A stretch of 64,000 nucleotides of DNA from G963667675 sp965249215 (GCA_965249215.1 CBDFLN010000002.1:1178001-1242000), one strand, 5' to 3'. Shown: positions 41,233 through 50,851, counted from the stretch's first letter. Translations and numbers: made by a program. Notes: a model not told the origin generated them from the letters alone.

Positions 41233-42330
41233 GTGACCCCCATGGAAAGGGCCTTGGAACTGGCCCGAAGCGGGCTTGGGACCACCAGCCCTAATCCCTC
41301 CGTAGGCGCCGTGGTGGTCAAGGACGGCGTGGAAATCGGCCGGGGCTTTACCTCGCCGCCGGGCCAGAACCACGCCGAGATAAACGCCCTGCAGCAGGCC
41401 GGCGGCTCGGCGTTGGGGTCCACCCTTTACACCACCCTTGAGCCTTGCAGCATCTTTGGCCGCACTCCCCCCTGCACCAAGGCCATAATAGACGCCGGAG
41501 TTGCTCAGGTGCACGTTGCCGCCATAGATCCCAACCCGATGATCTCAGGCAGCGGTTGCGCCGAACTCAGGTCCGCCGGAATTGACGTACTTGTTGGCGA
41601 ACAGTCTGAAGCGGCCCAGGCCCTTTACGAAGCCTTCGCCAAACATATCAAGACCGGCATACCCTTTGTAAGCGTCAAGTTCGCCATGAGCCTAGACGGT
41701 AAAATCGCCGCCGCCTCGGGCGACTCCAAGTGGGTCACCGGCGTCGAATCTCGAAACCTTGTCCAGCAAATGCGCCGTGAGTGCGACGCCGTTCTGGTGG
41801 GGGTTAACACGGTCCTGGCCGACGACCCTCAATTGACCGCTCGGGACCCCGATGGGACCCCGCTCCCCCGCCAGCCTCTGCGGGTTGTGGTAGACAGCCA
41901 TTGCCGCACGCCCGCCGCCGCCCGCCTGCTACAACAGCCGGGCGGCGCCGCCATCGCAACCCTGCTGTCGTCTCCTGACCCCCGCATCGACCAACTTGCC
42001 CAAGCAGGCGCAGAGGTGCTCACCCTGCCGGCTTGCCTCGATGGCAGAGTAGGCTTGAAGGACTTGCTTGCAGAGTTGGGCCGGCGGGGCGTGGTAAGCT
42101 TGCTCGTGGAGGGAGGTGGCACACTGCTCGGGTCATTGTTCGACCACGCACTGGTAGACAAGGTATTCGCCTTCATAGCCCCGGTGGTGATTGGCGGAAA
42201 AGCGGCTGTCTCGCCGGTGGAAGGCCGCGGCGCGGAATCCATGGCCCAGGCCTTGCAAATTCAGCGGGCGGCACTGACGCCCGTAGGCCCCGACTGGCTC
42301 ATCGCCGGCTATCCGCAGGTGCAGTACTAG
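41233..42330 (+). CDS. ribD: bifunctional riboflavin deaminase/reductase
   Basis: A 365 aa enzyme doing two successive steps of riboflavin synthesis: pyrimidine deamination then ribose side-chain reduction. Deaminase domain (~1-145): SPNPSVGAVVV, zinc site HAEINAL and the Cys pair in EPCSIFGRTPPCTKAII. Reductase domain: FVSVKFAMSLDGKIA, GDSKWVTG, VLVGVNTVLADDPQLTAR and LLVEGGGTLLGSLF. GTG at 41233 or ATG at 41242 could start. No FMN riboswitch is recognisable in the 152 bp upstream. ribE follows immediately after the stop. Confidence 0.95.
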   Translation: MTPMERALELARSGLGTTSPNPSVGAVVVKDGVEIGRGFTSPPGQNHAEINALQQAGGSALGSTLYTTLEPCSIFGRTPPCTKAIIDAGVAQVHVAAIDPNPMISGSGCAELRSAGIDVLVGEQSEAAQALYEAFAKHIKTGIPFVSVKFAMSLDGKIAAASGDSKWVTGVESRNLVQQMRRECDAVLVGVNTVLADDPQLTARDPDGTPLPRQPLRVVVDSHCRTPAAARLLQQPGGAAIATLLSSPDPRIDQLAQAGAEVLTLPACLDGRVGLKDLLAELGRRGVVSLLVEGGGTLLGSLFDHALVDKVFAFIAPVVIGGKAAVSPVEGRGAESMAQALQIQRAALTPVGPDWLIAGYPQVQY

Positions 42331-42921
42331 ATGTTTACCGGCATAGTGGAAGAAGTAGGCATTGTGTCCGGCATCGAAGGCTCCCTCCTGCGCCTCCGGG
42401 CTCGAAGAGTGCTGGACGGAATGCGGCTGGGCGAAAGCATCGCCGTCGACGGAGCGTGCCTTACCGTGGTCAGCCAGGACGAAGGAGAATTCTGCGTCGA
42501 GCTCTCCCCCGAAACCCTCCGCCGCACTACTTTCGGAGACTTGGCGGCTGGCCGCGGCGTCAACCTTGAGAGGCCCTTAGCCGTCGGCGACCGACTTGGC
42601 GGCCATATCGTTCAGGGCCACGTAGACGCCACTGGGCGTGTCGTTTCCTGCAAGCCGGAGGGCGACTTCTTGATCCTGCGAGTATCTTGCCCCAAGCGCC
42701 TCATGCCTTATGTCGTCGAGAAGGGGTTCATCGCAGTTGACGGAATCAGCTTGACCGTGGTACAAAAGAGTGCCGCATCCTTCACTGTGTCCTTGATACC
42801 CTTCACCTTGGCCGGCACGGCCTTAAAAGACAAAGTAACGGGCGGCAGGGTCAATTTGGAAATCGACGTGCTCGCAAAATACGTAGAAAGTCTGTTGCCC
42901 ACTCTCCAGGTAAGCCGGTAG
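42331..42921 (+). CDS. ribE: riboflavin synthase alpha chain
   Basis: A 196 aa enzyme that dismutates two 6,7-dimethyl-8-ribityllumazine molecules to riboflavin. The signature start MFTGIVEEVG and two tandem lumazine-binding barrels are visible: first ESIAVDGACLTVV, second HIVQGHVDATGRV and FIAVDGISLTVV. The ATG directly abuts the ribD stop, so the two are translated together. The gene for lumazine synthase (ribH) is not in the window. Confidence 0.95.
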   Translation: MFTGIVEEVGIVSGIEGSLLRLRARRVLDGMRLGESIAVDGACLTVVSQDEGEFCVELSPETLRRTTFGDLAAGRGVNLERPLAVGDRLGGHIVQGHVDATGRVVSCKPEGDFLILRVSCPKRLMPYVVEKGFIAVDGISLTVVQKSAASFTVSLIPFTLAGTALKDKVTGGRVNLEIDVLAKYVESLLPTLQVSR

Positions 42922-42945
42922 GTCAGGTCGGGGAAAAACGCATTC

Positions 42946-44151
42946 ATGCCTCTCTGCAGCCTAGAGGAAGCACTGGATGACCTGAAAGCGGGCAAGTTCG
43001 TCGTAGTCGTAGACGATGAACGGCGGGAAAACGAGGGCGACCTGGTTATGCCCGCCCAAATGGTAACCCCCGATGCGGTCAATTTCATGGTTACGCACGC
43101 CCGCGGCCTCCTTTGCATGCCGATGACCTGCGAGCGGCTGGATGAACTGGGGATCTCCCTTATGGCCAGCCAGTACGCCACCCACCAACACCCCACGGCC
43201 TACACTATGTCGGTGGACTATAACAAGGGAACCACCACCGGCATATCGGCCGGCGACCGCGCCGCAACTATCCGGGCTTTGATCGACCCCGCTGCCAGCC
43301 CCGAGGACTTCTCCCGTCCCGGCCACCTATTGCCCTTGCAGTACCACCCCGGCGGCGTCCTTGTCCGCCCCGGCCATACCGAAGCCATGATCGACCTCTG
43401 CAACCTGGCCGGAATGTACCCTGCCGGCGTTGTTTGCGAGATCATGAACGAAGACGGCACCATGTCCCGGCTGCCCGACCTTGAAACATTTGCCCAGCGC
43501 CACGAGCTGAAAATCCTCAGCATCGCCCAACTCATCGCCCACCGCCGCCGTTCAGAGCGGCTCATCGAACGGGTGGCCGAAGCCCGTCTCCCCACCAAGT
43601 ACGGCAATTTTACCGCCATCGCCTACCGGAGCACAGTCGAGGTGGGTGAGCACATCGCCCTTACCATTGGCGAATGGAGCGCCGAGGACCCGGTGTTGGT
43701 CCGAATCCACAGCGAGTGCCTGACCGGGGACGTATTCGGCAGCGTCCGCTGCGATTGCGGCGAGCAGATTGAGCTGGCTCTCGAGATCATGAGCAAGGAA
43801 GGCGCGGGAATATTGCTCTATATGCGGCAGGAGGGGCGCGGCATCGGCCTGCACAACAAGATTAAGGCCTATTCTCTACAGGACAACGGCTCGGACACCG
43901 TAGACGCCAACAGGAGCCTGGGCTTCGACCCCGACCTGCGCCACTACGGCGCCGGCGCCCAGATACTCCAAGACCTTGGGGTCCGCAAGCTCCGCTTGTT
44001 GACCAACAACCCCCGTAAAGTGGTCGGCCTCGCCGGGTTTGAACTGGAAGTCATGGAAAGAGTCCCCGTCGAAGCCTCGGTAACCGACGAGAACCGGGCC
44101 TATCTGCGGACCAAGCGGGCGCGGATGGGCCACATCCTCGACAACTGCTGA
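42946..44151 (+). CDS. ribBA: bifunctional DHBP synthase / GTP cyclohydrolase II
   Basis: A 401 aa fusion supplying both precursors of riboflavin. N-terminal RibB (~1-205): EEALDDLKAGKFVVVVDDE, RRENEGDLVMPAQMVT, TTTGISAGDRAATIRAL, RPGHLLPLQYHPGGVLVRPG and HTEAMIDLC. C-terminal RibA: HSECLTGDVFGSVRCDCGEQ (zinc Cys), LLYMRQEGRGIGLHNK, LGFDPDLRHYGAGAQIL and RLLTNNPRKVVGL. Both active sites look intact. It is third of the ribD-ribE-ribBA operon with 24 bp from ribE, and converges with prfB. Confidence 0.96.
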   Translation: MPLCSLEEALDDLKAGKFVVVVDDERRENEGDLVMPAQMVTPDAVNFMVTHARGLLCMPMTCERLDELGISLMASQYATHQHPTAYTMSVDYNKGTTTGISAGDRAATIRALIDPAASPEDFSRPGHLLPLQYHPGGVLVRPGHTEAMIDLCNLAGMYPAGVVCEIMNEDGTMSRLPDLETFAQRHELKILSIAQLIAHRRRSERLIERVAEARLPTKYGNFTAIAYRSTVEVGEHIALTIGEWSAEDPVLVRIHSECLTGDVFGSVRCDCGEQIELALEIMSKEGAGILLYMRQEGRGIGLHNKIKAYSLQDNGSDTVDANRSLGFDPDLRHYGAGAQILQDLGVRKLRLLTNNPRKVVGLAGFELEVMERVPVEASVTDENRAYLRTKRARMGHILDNC

Positions 44152-44161
44152 ACACTTCCCC

Positions 44162-45269
44162 CTACGCCGCTCCTCTTCCCACCGTCGTTAGCAGGTATGC
44201 CTCTATAAACGCGTCAAGCTCCCCATCCAATACCTGTTCCGGCCTGGTGCTCAGTTGGTCGGTGCGGTGGTCCTTCACTGACTTGTAGGGATGTAAGACG
44301 TAACTCCGAATTTGGTTCCCCCACTCCGGAGCCACCCGTTCACCTCTCAACTTGGCCAGCGCTTCCGCCCGTTCTTCGTTCTGCCGCGCCAGTAGTTTCG
44401 CCCGCAGGATGCGCATGGCGAACTCCCGGTTCTGGTGTTGAGACCGTTCGTTCTGGCAGCTAATCACGATTCCCGTCGGAATGTGGGTCAGCCGCACTGC
44501 CGAGGCGACTTTCTGCACGTTCTGGCCTCCCGGCCCGCTGGACCTGAAGAAGTCCATCTTGACCTCGTCCGACCGCACCTGCGCCTCCGATTCCTCGTCC
44601 GCCGCCGGTATCACCTCCACCGAGGCAAAGGACGTGTGGCGGGAGTGATTGGGATCGAAGGGCGACAGGCGCACCAACCGGTGGACCCCTCTCTCGGCGT
44701 TCAGGTAACCCGAGGCGTAAGTCCCTCCGATTTCCAACGTGCCGCTGCGCAGCCCCGCTTCCTCACCGTGGGACATGTCCATCACTTGCACTGGCCGCGA
44801 CTGGTTCTCGGCCCAGCGCACGTACATCCGCAACAGCATCTCCGCCCAGTCCTGGGAATCCGTTCCTCCGGCTCCCGCCTGTACCGTGACTATTGCCGGT
44901 CTGTCATCGTAAGGGCCCGATAGCGTCAGGTTAATCTCTTCCCGGTGCAAGATTCGGGAGATTTCTTCCGCCTCGGTCTCCAATTGCTCGGCCAGCGAGC
45001 CGTCCTGCTCCTCCAAAGCCAAGTCCACCAGTTCCGTCAAGTTCTGGGACCTTGCTCTTAAATCGCTCCACAGGCCCAATGTCTCTTTGAAGCGGACCAG
45101 TTGCCGCATTTTTCGCTGGGCCTGTCTTGAGTCATCCCAGAAATCGGGGCTGGCCGCCTCTTTCTCCAGAAGGGCGATGGATTTTTCCTTCTCAGCCAGG
45201 TCAAAGCCGCTCCACCACGGACTCGACCTTCTGGTGAATTGCTTGCGCGTTCTGTTTCAGTTGTTCCAT
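44162..45269 (-). CDS. prfB: peptide chain release factor 2, expressed by programmed +1 frameshift
   Basis: RF2 reads UAA and UGA stop codons. The start ATG at 45269 follows AGGGAG; 22 codons later the ribosome meets CTT TGA C (45200-45206 on this strand), the classic RF2 autoregulatory frameshift site, with an SD-like GGTGGAG three bases before CTT. After the +1 shift the frame continues DLAEKEKSIALLEKEAASPDFW to the stop, giving about 368 aa, the normal length. The codon-recognition tripeptide SPF (LSPFDPNHSRHTSF) and the catalytic GGQ (SSGPGGQNVQK) are present. Low RF2 favours the shift, so the protein controls its own level. Confidence 0.95.
45200..45206 (-). promoter_or_regulatory. programmed +1 frameshift site CTTTGAC in prfB
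   Basis: The in-frame TGA occupies 45201-45203. The slip on CTT to TTT and the 3' C context equal the E. coli site, and the upstream GGTGGAG with a three-base spacer (CGG) matches the stimulatory SD element. Confidence 0.93.
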
Positions 45270-45430
45270 CTGCTACGCTCCCTGGAAATCTTTCAAGTCT
45301 CCTGGTTGTCGTCCCACTTGGGCAGCCGCCCTGACGCCGCCCGGTTGGTCTGGGCTTCCCCTGCGCCGCCGCAGGAATGTGCCCTGAGCAAACGCCAACC
45401 AATCTGTTCATACCTGCTCGACGTACCTGA

Positions 45431-45436
45431 ATTATA
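45431..45436 (-). promoter_or_regulatory. possible -10 box of prfB promoter
   Basis: A perfect TATAAT on the minus strand about 160 bases upstream of prfB, without a convincing -35 hexamer at 16-18 bp. The rest of 45270-45566 shows no gene. Confidence 0.35.
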
Positions 45437-45566
45437 CTATGATTGCGCATTGACCACCGCGGCTGCCTTCTTGGAATCGGTTCCCCGGCGGACCCGGCAG
45501 GGGACTGCCCTCGGCGCAACACCGTTGTCGGTGGTACTACTGCCCGGCGATTGCTGAAAGGCGGGG

Positions 45567-47258
45567 ATGCTAACGTTCCTGGGTAGAAAACTAGAGGGTC
45601 GCTGCGTCATCGGTATCCTGGCGCTGGCCGCTGCGGTAAGTCTGGCCTGCGACAGCCCTGCCCCCGCTCCAACGGATTTACCCCAGCCGACTCCAACACC
45701 CGCTTCAGCCTTTACCCCAACTCCTACTCCCACCCTATTGCCAACGCCGGCCGCGCCGCCGTCACCCCCAACCCCGTCTCCGACGCCAGCCCCGCCTTCA
45801 GCCGTTCCTGAACCCGCAACCACATCCACACCCGCACCCACACCCGTTCCCACTGCCGTCCCGTCGGGTGAGCAGATAGACTGGACCCGGTGCGGGCCCT
45901 TCGACCTCGAATGTGGGTCCGTGGAGGTCCACGCCGACTACCGCGACCCCGGCGCCGGCAGTATTAGAATCGCCGTCAACGTGCTGCGGGCCATGTCGCC
46001 CGACAAACGGATAGGTTATCTGCTGGTGAATCCGGGCGGCCCCGGAGCCAGCGGCGTCGAGTTCGTCCACGATGTTTCCTTCGGGCGCTTCCCCGACGAG
46101 CTACTCGAGCACTTCGACATCGTCGGCTTCGACCCCCGCGGCGTGGGAGGGTCGGAGCCTGAGTTCGCTTGCGGAGCCCCCGGAGAGCAACTCGCTTTCC
46201 TCGCAACCATCGACGGCCCCATAGACACACCGGAGGAGATTGCGGCCGGCGAGGCGGCGGCCAACCTGTGCATCCAGTCCATGGGGCCGGTCGGAGCGCT
46301 GCTGCACACCCAATACGTCGCCAACGACATGGATGAGATACGGAAGGCCCTGGGAACGGACCAAATCTCCTACTTGGGGTTCTCCTACGGCTCTGCGGTG
46401 GGCATCTGGTATGCCACCCTCTTCCCCCAGGCGGTCAGGGCCATGGTGGTTGACGGGGCCGACAACCCCGTCGATCCGGCCTCCACCATGCAGGAACGCA
46501 TCCAAGAGGCCATCGAGGAGGCTGCTCCCCTGGCCGACTTACTAGAGCAAGCGTTGTTGGCTTGCGCCGACTCGTCCTGCCCCATATACAACGCCGGGGA
46601 CCCCGTCGGCTACTTCATGCAGGCCATCGAGAAGCTTGACCTGGTCGTTGCTGCGACCGACGGCCATCCCCTGGCCGGAGTCTTTGGGGTGCTCTCGACG
46701 CTATACACTCAAGACGCCTGGCCCGCGTTGTGGTACGGCCTCTTCCAACTAAAAGAGAGAGACGACCCGTCAATCCTGCTCGAATTCGCCGAAATACAGT
46801 TCGGCCCCGAACCCACCGCCGCCAGCTTCACCGGCCACGTCAATTGCCTCGACGGTTGGGTCCTATATCCAGGTCTGGATCGAGCCACGTTGCTGGAGGA
46901 GTCGCCGGTCATCGACGAAGTCATAAACGACATGTTCCCTCTGCTGGCCGCCATCGACCCTGGGTTCCCCAGCGCATGCCCGTTCTACGACCAGTTCGCC
47001 CCCGAGCCCCTCCAAGTCCCTCTTGACGGCGCTGGCGTCCCCATTCTGGTAGTCGGCAACCATTCGGACCCATTTACACCGTTCGGCGAATCCGAAGAAC
47101 TGGTGAACGACGTCCTGAGCAACGGCTACCTCGTGGAAACTTCCCACTTTGCCCACGTCGTCTACCCCGATAACCAATGTGTAAGCCGGCTCGTACACAA
47201 GGCGCTCATCGACGGCGTTTATCCCGGCGAACAGCGGTCCTTTTGCCGGGAAGAATGA
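45567..47258 (+). CDS. secreted lipoprotein peptidase, TAP-like alpha/beta hydrolase
   Basis: A 563 aa exported hydrolase. Signal segment ending in a lipobox (AAVSLAC, Cys near residue 28), a Pro/Thr-rich linker to about residue 105, then an alpha/beta-hydrolase of the tripeptidyl aminopeptidase type: oxyanion NPGGPGASG, FDIVGFDPRGVG, nucleophile GFSYGSAVG, and in the C-terminal TAP domain the acid VVGNHSDPFTP and His ETSHFAHVVY. Four cysteines late in the chain suggest disulfides. Likely trims peptides at the cell surface; proline-type specificity is typical of relatives but not shown here. Start ATG at 45567. Confidence 0.86.
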   Translation: MLTFLGRKLEGRCVIGILALAAAVSLACDSPAPAPTDLPQPTPTPASAFTPTPTPTLLPTPAAPPSPPTPSPTPAPPSAVPEPATTSTPAPTPVPTAVPSGEQIDWTRCGPFDLECGSVEVHADYRDPGAGSIRIAVNVLRAMSPDKRIGYLLVNPGGPGASGVEFVHDVSFGRFPDELLEHFDIVGFDPRGVGGSEPEFACGAPGEQLAFLATIDGPIDTPEEIAAGEAAANLCIQSMGPVGALLHTQYVANDMDEIRKALGTDQISYLGFSYGSAVGIWYATLFPQAVRAMVVDGADNPVDPASTMQERIQEAIEEAAPLADLLEQALLACADSSCPIYNAGDPVGYFMQAIEKLDLVVAATDGHPLAGVFGVLSTLYTQDAWPALWYGLFQLKERDDPSILLEFAEIQFGPEPTAASFTGHVNCLDGWVLYPGLDRATLLEESPVIDEVINDMFPLLAAIDPGFPSACPFYDQFAPEPLQVPLDGAGVPILVVGNHSDPFTPFGESEELVNDVLSNGYLVETSHFAHVVYPDNQCVSRLVHKALIDGVYPGEQRSFCREE

Positions 47259-47348
47259 CCGGAGCCCTGTCGCCGCACACGGGCGGTCCCGCTCGACGCC
47301 CAGACGGCTGGCTGGAACAACCCTGAACTGGGTGGAGTAGACCCGCCG

Positions 47349-48065
47349 CTATGGCACGTCCATTCTGTTCAGCCGGCGCACCGTCAAATACGTGAACACC
47401 ACCGAGACGATGGCTACCCCTGCCAGCGCTGTGGGCAGACCGATGGGCGTCTGCGCAAAGACGTCCAGTGCACCATCGTCCAGCCCCTGCATAATGCTCT
47501 TGGCGTAACTGCGTACGCTCAAGTACCTGGCGCCATCGATCAGGCTCGTCATCAGCGCTTCCCATAGCAGGACGTAGGCCAGGCCGAACCCCAGGGCGCG
47601 GCTGGTAACCAACCCCGCCCACGTGAATACCGAGGCATACGCCAACGCTCCAAGGGCCGCCCCTACTCCCGCCGCAAGGGCCGTCCGTGCTATGGCCTCG
47701 CCGTCACCCAACAGCGTCACTACTACGGCCACGCCGGCCGCCAGCGGCGCCGTTATCGCCAACGTAGCCCCCAGCTTAACCAGGACGATGTAGGCCCGAG
47801 ACACCGGCTTCGTCGTCAACAGCCCCAGGGTGCGGTCCTCCACCTCGTTGCCGAAGGCGGTGGTAGCCACCGTCATCACCGCAATCGGCAAAAACAGCGC
47901 TATCAACAGCGGGTCCAGCACTGATTCAATGACGTCATCCTCTTGCCCCGCCAGCCGCAAGATTACGGCAATCCCCAACGGCAACAGGGCCAGCAGCAAT
48001 ATCAGGCCCAGCCGTCCTGGGCTCGCCGCCTGCCGCAGCGCCACCGCTAGGAGGGCTCCGCTCAA
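47349..48065 (-). CDS. ABC-2 type transporter permease
   Basis: A 238 aa membrane protein with about six hydrophobic segments, preceded by a typical ABC-2 layout: VALRQAASPGRLGLILLLALLP, then FGNEVEDRTLGLLTTKPVSRAYIVLVK (the conserved coupling block). It starts with TTG overlapping the upstream ATPase stop (TTGA). It is the last gene of a four-gene operon ATPase-permease-ATPase-permease. Cargo unknown; NosFY/YhaP-type exporters are the nearest analogues. Confidence 0.83.
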   Translation of the reverse strand: MSGALLAVALRQAASPGRLGLILLLALLPLGIAVILRLAGQEDDVIESVLDPLLIALFLPIAVMTVATTAFGNEVEDRTLGLLTTKPVSRAYIVLVKLGATLAITAPLAAGVAVVVTLLGDGEAIARTALAAGVGAALGALAYASVFTWAGLVTSRALGFGLAYVLLWEALMTSLIDGARYLSVRSYAKSIMQGLDDGALDVFAQTPIGLPTALAGVAIVSVVFTYLTVRRLNRMDVP

Positions 48066-48985
48066 CCCTGCACCACGTAGGTGAAGACGCTCTCCAGCGA
48101 GTCGTCCAGCGGCTCCACCCGGTAAAGGCGGCTCCCGGTCTCCTGCGCCAGCCTTGCCACCGTAGCCTGGAACTCGGCGATGTTCCCAGTCAAGACGTCG
48201 ATGGCCTCGTCCTCCAGTGACACCGACTGCACCACCCCATTGGCCAATAGCGCCGCCGCCATCTCTCGCTGCTTAGACGCCATCACCCGCACCTTGAAGG
48301 GCCGCTCGTCCAGCTTCTCACGGATGGTCCTGTAGTCGCCCGCCGCGGCAAGCTTGCCGCTCACCATCAGTAGTATCTGCCCCGCCAGGGACTCCACTTC
48401 TTCCAGGATGTGCGAGGAAATCAGCACCGTCTTGCCGCCCGCCGCGTACTCCTGCACCAACTCGCCGAAGTGGATTCGCTGCCGTGGGTCTGCGCCGTTT
48501 AGCGGCTCGTCCAACACCAGCACCTCCGGGTCGTGCACGATGGTCGCCGCCAGGCGAATGCGCTGCCTCATTCCCCGGGAGTAGCCGCCTATCCGGCGGT
48601 CCTTTGCCTCGGTAAGACCCACGTCTTCCACTGCCTGGTCCACCGCTGCTTCCGACCTGATGCCCTGGAGCCTGGCCGCCAGCGCTACGAAGTCCCTCCC
48701 CGTCATGAACGGGTACAGCGCATCGTGCTCCGACATGACCCCGATCCGCCGGTATAGCTGCGGGTCTCCCCGCACTTGCTGGCCCAGCACCCTCACTTCT
48801 CCCTCCGAGGGGGCCGCCAACCCGGTGATTATGTGCAACAGCGTCGTCTTGCCCGCCCCATTCGGTCCCAGTATGCCGGTGACGCCCGGATATATCTCTA
48901 AGCTCACGTCGTTGACCGCAACAACGCTGCCGTACCATTTAGAAAGGCCATCGACCTGTATTACGGGTGCGGTCTGCCCGCTCAT
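48062..48985 (-). CDS. ABC transporter ATP-binding protein
   Basis: A 307 aa ATPase of the ABC-2 exporter class. Walker A GPNGAGKTT, Q-loop RIGVMSEHDALYPFMTG, signature YSRGMRQRIRLA, Walker B VLVLDEPLNGADP and the H-loop SSHILEEV are intact. Its C-terminal ~85 residues form a small regulatory domain (FKVRVMASKQREM...). It overlaps both neighbours by 4 bp. The related ATPase at the head of the operon suggests duplication; the two pairs may form one heteromeric exporter or two exporters. Confidence 0.9.
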   Translation of the reverse strand: MSGQTAPVIQVDGLSKWYGSVVAVNDVSLEIYPGVTGILGPNGAGKTTLLHIITGLAAPSEGEVRVLGQQVRGDPQLYRRIGVMSEHDALYPFMTGRDFVALAARLQGIRSEAAVDQAVEDVGLTEAKDRRIGGYSRGMRQRIRLAATIVHDPEVLVLDEPLNGADPRQRIHFGELVQEYAAGGKTVLISSHILEEVESLAGQILLMVSGKLAAAGDYRTIREKLDERPFKVRVMASKQREMAAALLANGVVQSVSLEDEAIDVLTGNIAEFQATVARLAQETGSRLYRVEPLDDSLESVFTYVVQG

Positions 48986-49938
48986 AGGGCCAATCTCCTA
49001 TATCGCTGCCACAGGAACAGGCAGGGCAGCACTGTGAAAACCGCGTACGCTCCGATGGGGAACACCTTGTTCAACTCCGCCACCGACTCCCCCGAGGGTG
49101 AGTCAGCCTCCCGGTCGAAGATCATATCGTTGAGGCTTTGGGGCGCCTGGAACAGGTTGATCAACGAGATGTACGGCGCAGCGTCCCCGACCACCGACTC
49201 GCAGACCTCGGCGTCGCGGGATACCAGCAGGCCGCTTTCATCCCTGACCTCGACCGACTCGCAGGTCTCGGCCCCAGCCAACCCGTCGGCGGTCAAGCTG
49301 GTGGCCAGGAATGCCGCAATGACGAAAACCGCCACGTAAGCCCGCCGGGAAATCACCGCCGCCGCCGCCATGGGAATCGCCGTCACGAACAGGGCGAACA
49401 AAACGCCGGCTCCCAGGAACCTGGGTATGTCCAGCCAGTTGTCTTTCAGCCACCCGCCGGGCCCGTCCACCGTCAGGAGGTACCCGGCCAGAAGAATGAC
49501 CTGGCCCGAATAGACCAGGGCCAACACCACGACGAAGAATGCCAGGAAGCGGGCGACTACATAGTCGGTCGCAGTGACGGGCCGCACCAGGTAAAGTTGG
49601 AGCACGTTGCTCCGCCGGTCCGCGATAAGCAACTCCGGCGACATGACGGCGCCGAACAGGACCAGGATGAGGCCGACGATGCCATAGTATTCGCCGGCGG
49701 TGGGCAGCTCATCCTCCACCCCAGCCAGGGCCAGGACAACCACGAATATCAGGGCCGGCGTGATTGTCGCCACTAGGAGGAGAATGGGAAGTATCTTGGC
49801 GCGTCCGCCCCTCCCTATGCCCAGCAATGTGCGCACGCCGTTCTCGAACAGGGCCCGCCGGGACCGGTCCCGGCCTTCCCGCGGCCCGGTATAGGCCTGA
49901 TACCCCAGGTCAAAGACTTGCGCCTGGCCCTGGGTCAT
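48982..49938 (-). CDS. ABC-2 type transporter permease
   Basis: A 318 aa membrane protein with about six spans and a ~60 residue extracytoplasmic loop before the last span (LAGAETCESVEVRDESG...ECESVV-like, with paired CESV motifs that could form a disulfide). The N-terminal cytoplasmic part is basic (REGRDRSRRALFENG). The block PELLIADRRSNVLQLYLVRPVTATDYVVARF is the usual ABC-2 coupling region. Linked to both ATPases by 4 bp ATGA overlaps. Confidence 0.83.
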   Translation of the reverse strand: MTQGQAQVFDLGYQAYTGPREGRDRSRRALFENGVRTLLGIGRGGRAKILPILLLVATITPALIFVVVLALAGVEDELPTAGEYYGIVGLILVLFGAVMSPELLIADRRSNVLQLYLVRPVTATDYVVARFLAFFVVVLALVYSGQVILLAGYLLTVDGPGGWLKDNWLDIPRFLGAGVLFALFVTAIPMAAAAVISRRAYVAVFVIAAFLATSLTADGLAGAETCESVEVRDESGLLVSRDAEVCESVVGDAAPYISLINLFQAPQSLNDMIFDREADSPSGESVAELNKVFPIGAYAVFTVLPCLFLWQRYRRLAL

Positions 49939-50837
49939 CCGGCGTCGCTGCGAAAGATGTCTATCAAAGTTCTCCGCTGCGGCGAAAGTCTCCGCAGCCG
50001 GGCCGATGACTCCACCACGGCGTCCCGGATCAAATCGTATTCTCTATCGCCCGCTCCCTCCACCACCAATGCTCTACCGTCTTCGATGGGCTCGACCCCC
50101 TTGGCCTGCAGGGCGGCTTTGAACTCTTCCAGCCCTTCGGCGATTTCGATGATCAGCGTCTCGGTGTCCCCCGTCAACTGCGCCACCGAGTCCTGGCGAG
50201 AGACTGCGCCAGACTCCAGCACGACCACGGCGTCGGCAACCCGCTCCACGTCTCCCATCAGATGGGTGGAGAGCATGATGCTGATGCCGAACCCCCGCGC
50301 AGTGCGCTTGATAAGGTCCAGCATCTCCTCCCTGCCACCGGGGTCCAGGCCTGCTGTGGGTTCATCCAGCAACACCAGGGCCGGGTCGTGCACCAGGGCC
50401 TGGGCCAGCTTCACCCTCTGCTTCATGCCAGTCGAATACTCTCCCAGGGGGCGGTAACGCTCCTCATCCACTCCCACGTGCCGCAGAGTGTCGGCGGCGC
50501 GGGTCCGCGCCTGCGCCGGTGGCAGCCCGCTGACTTGGGCCATGTGCATCAGGAACTCGCTGGCCGTCATGTTGGTAGGCAGCGCGTCGTGCTCCGGCAT
50601 ATAACCGACACGAGTGCGCCCCTCGGGAGACCCGTACGGCTCCACCCCCATCACCATGGCAACGCCTGACGTGGGCCTCAGCAACCCCAAGAAAAGCTTG
50701 ATTGCCGTGCTTTTGCCGGCCCCATTGGGACCCAACAACCCGGTGACCCCCGGTTGCACGGTAAACGAGGCGGCATCCAAGGCAACGGTCGTCCCATAGT
50801 GCTTGGTAAGCCCGCGGGCCTCTAACAAATCAGCCAT
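49935..50837 (-). CDS. ABC transporter ATP-binding protein
   Basis: A 300 aa ABC-2-class ATPase at the head of the operon. Walker A GPNGAGKST, Q-loop VGYMPEHDALPTNMTASEF, signature YSTGMKQRVKLA, Walker B LVLLDEPTAGLDP and H-loop STHLMGDVERV are present, followed by an ~85 residue C-terminal domain. The start codon lies only 8 bases after a perfect -10 box, so the transcript is probably leaderless or nearly so. The stop overlaps the permease ATG. Confidence 0.9.
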   Translation of the reverse strand: MADLLEARGLTKHYGTTVALDAASFTVQPGVTGLLGPNGAGKSTAIKLFLGLLRPTSGVAMVMGVEPYGSPEGRTRVGYMPEHDALPTNMTASEFLMHMAQVSGLPPAQARTRAADTLRHVGVDEERYRPLGEYSTGMKQRVKLAQALVHDPALVLLDEPTAGLDPGGREEMLDLIKRTARGFGISIMLSTHLMGDVERVADAVVVLESGAVSRQDSVAQLTGDTETLIIEIAEGLEEFKAALQAKGVEPIEDGRALVVEGAGDREYDLIRDAVVESSARLRRLSPQRRTLIDIFRSDAG

Positions 50838-50845
50838 CGCCCCAT

Positions 50846-50851
50846 ATTATA
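50846..50851 (-). promoter_or_regulatory. -10 box of the ABC-2 operon, leaderless start
   Basis: Minus-strand TATAAT with eight bases before the ATG at 50837, which places the expected transcription start at or next to the start codon. A weak -35 (TTGTTT, 50867-50872) lies 15 bp upstream. Confidence 0.5.
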
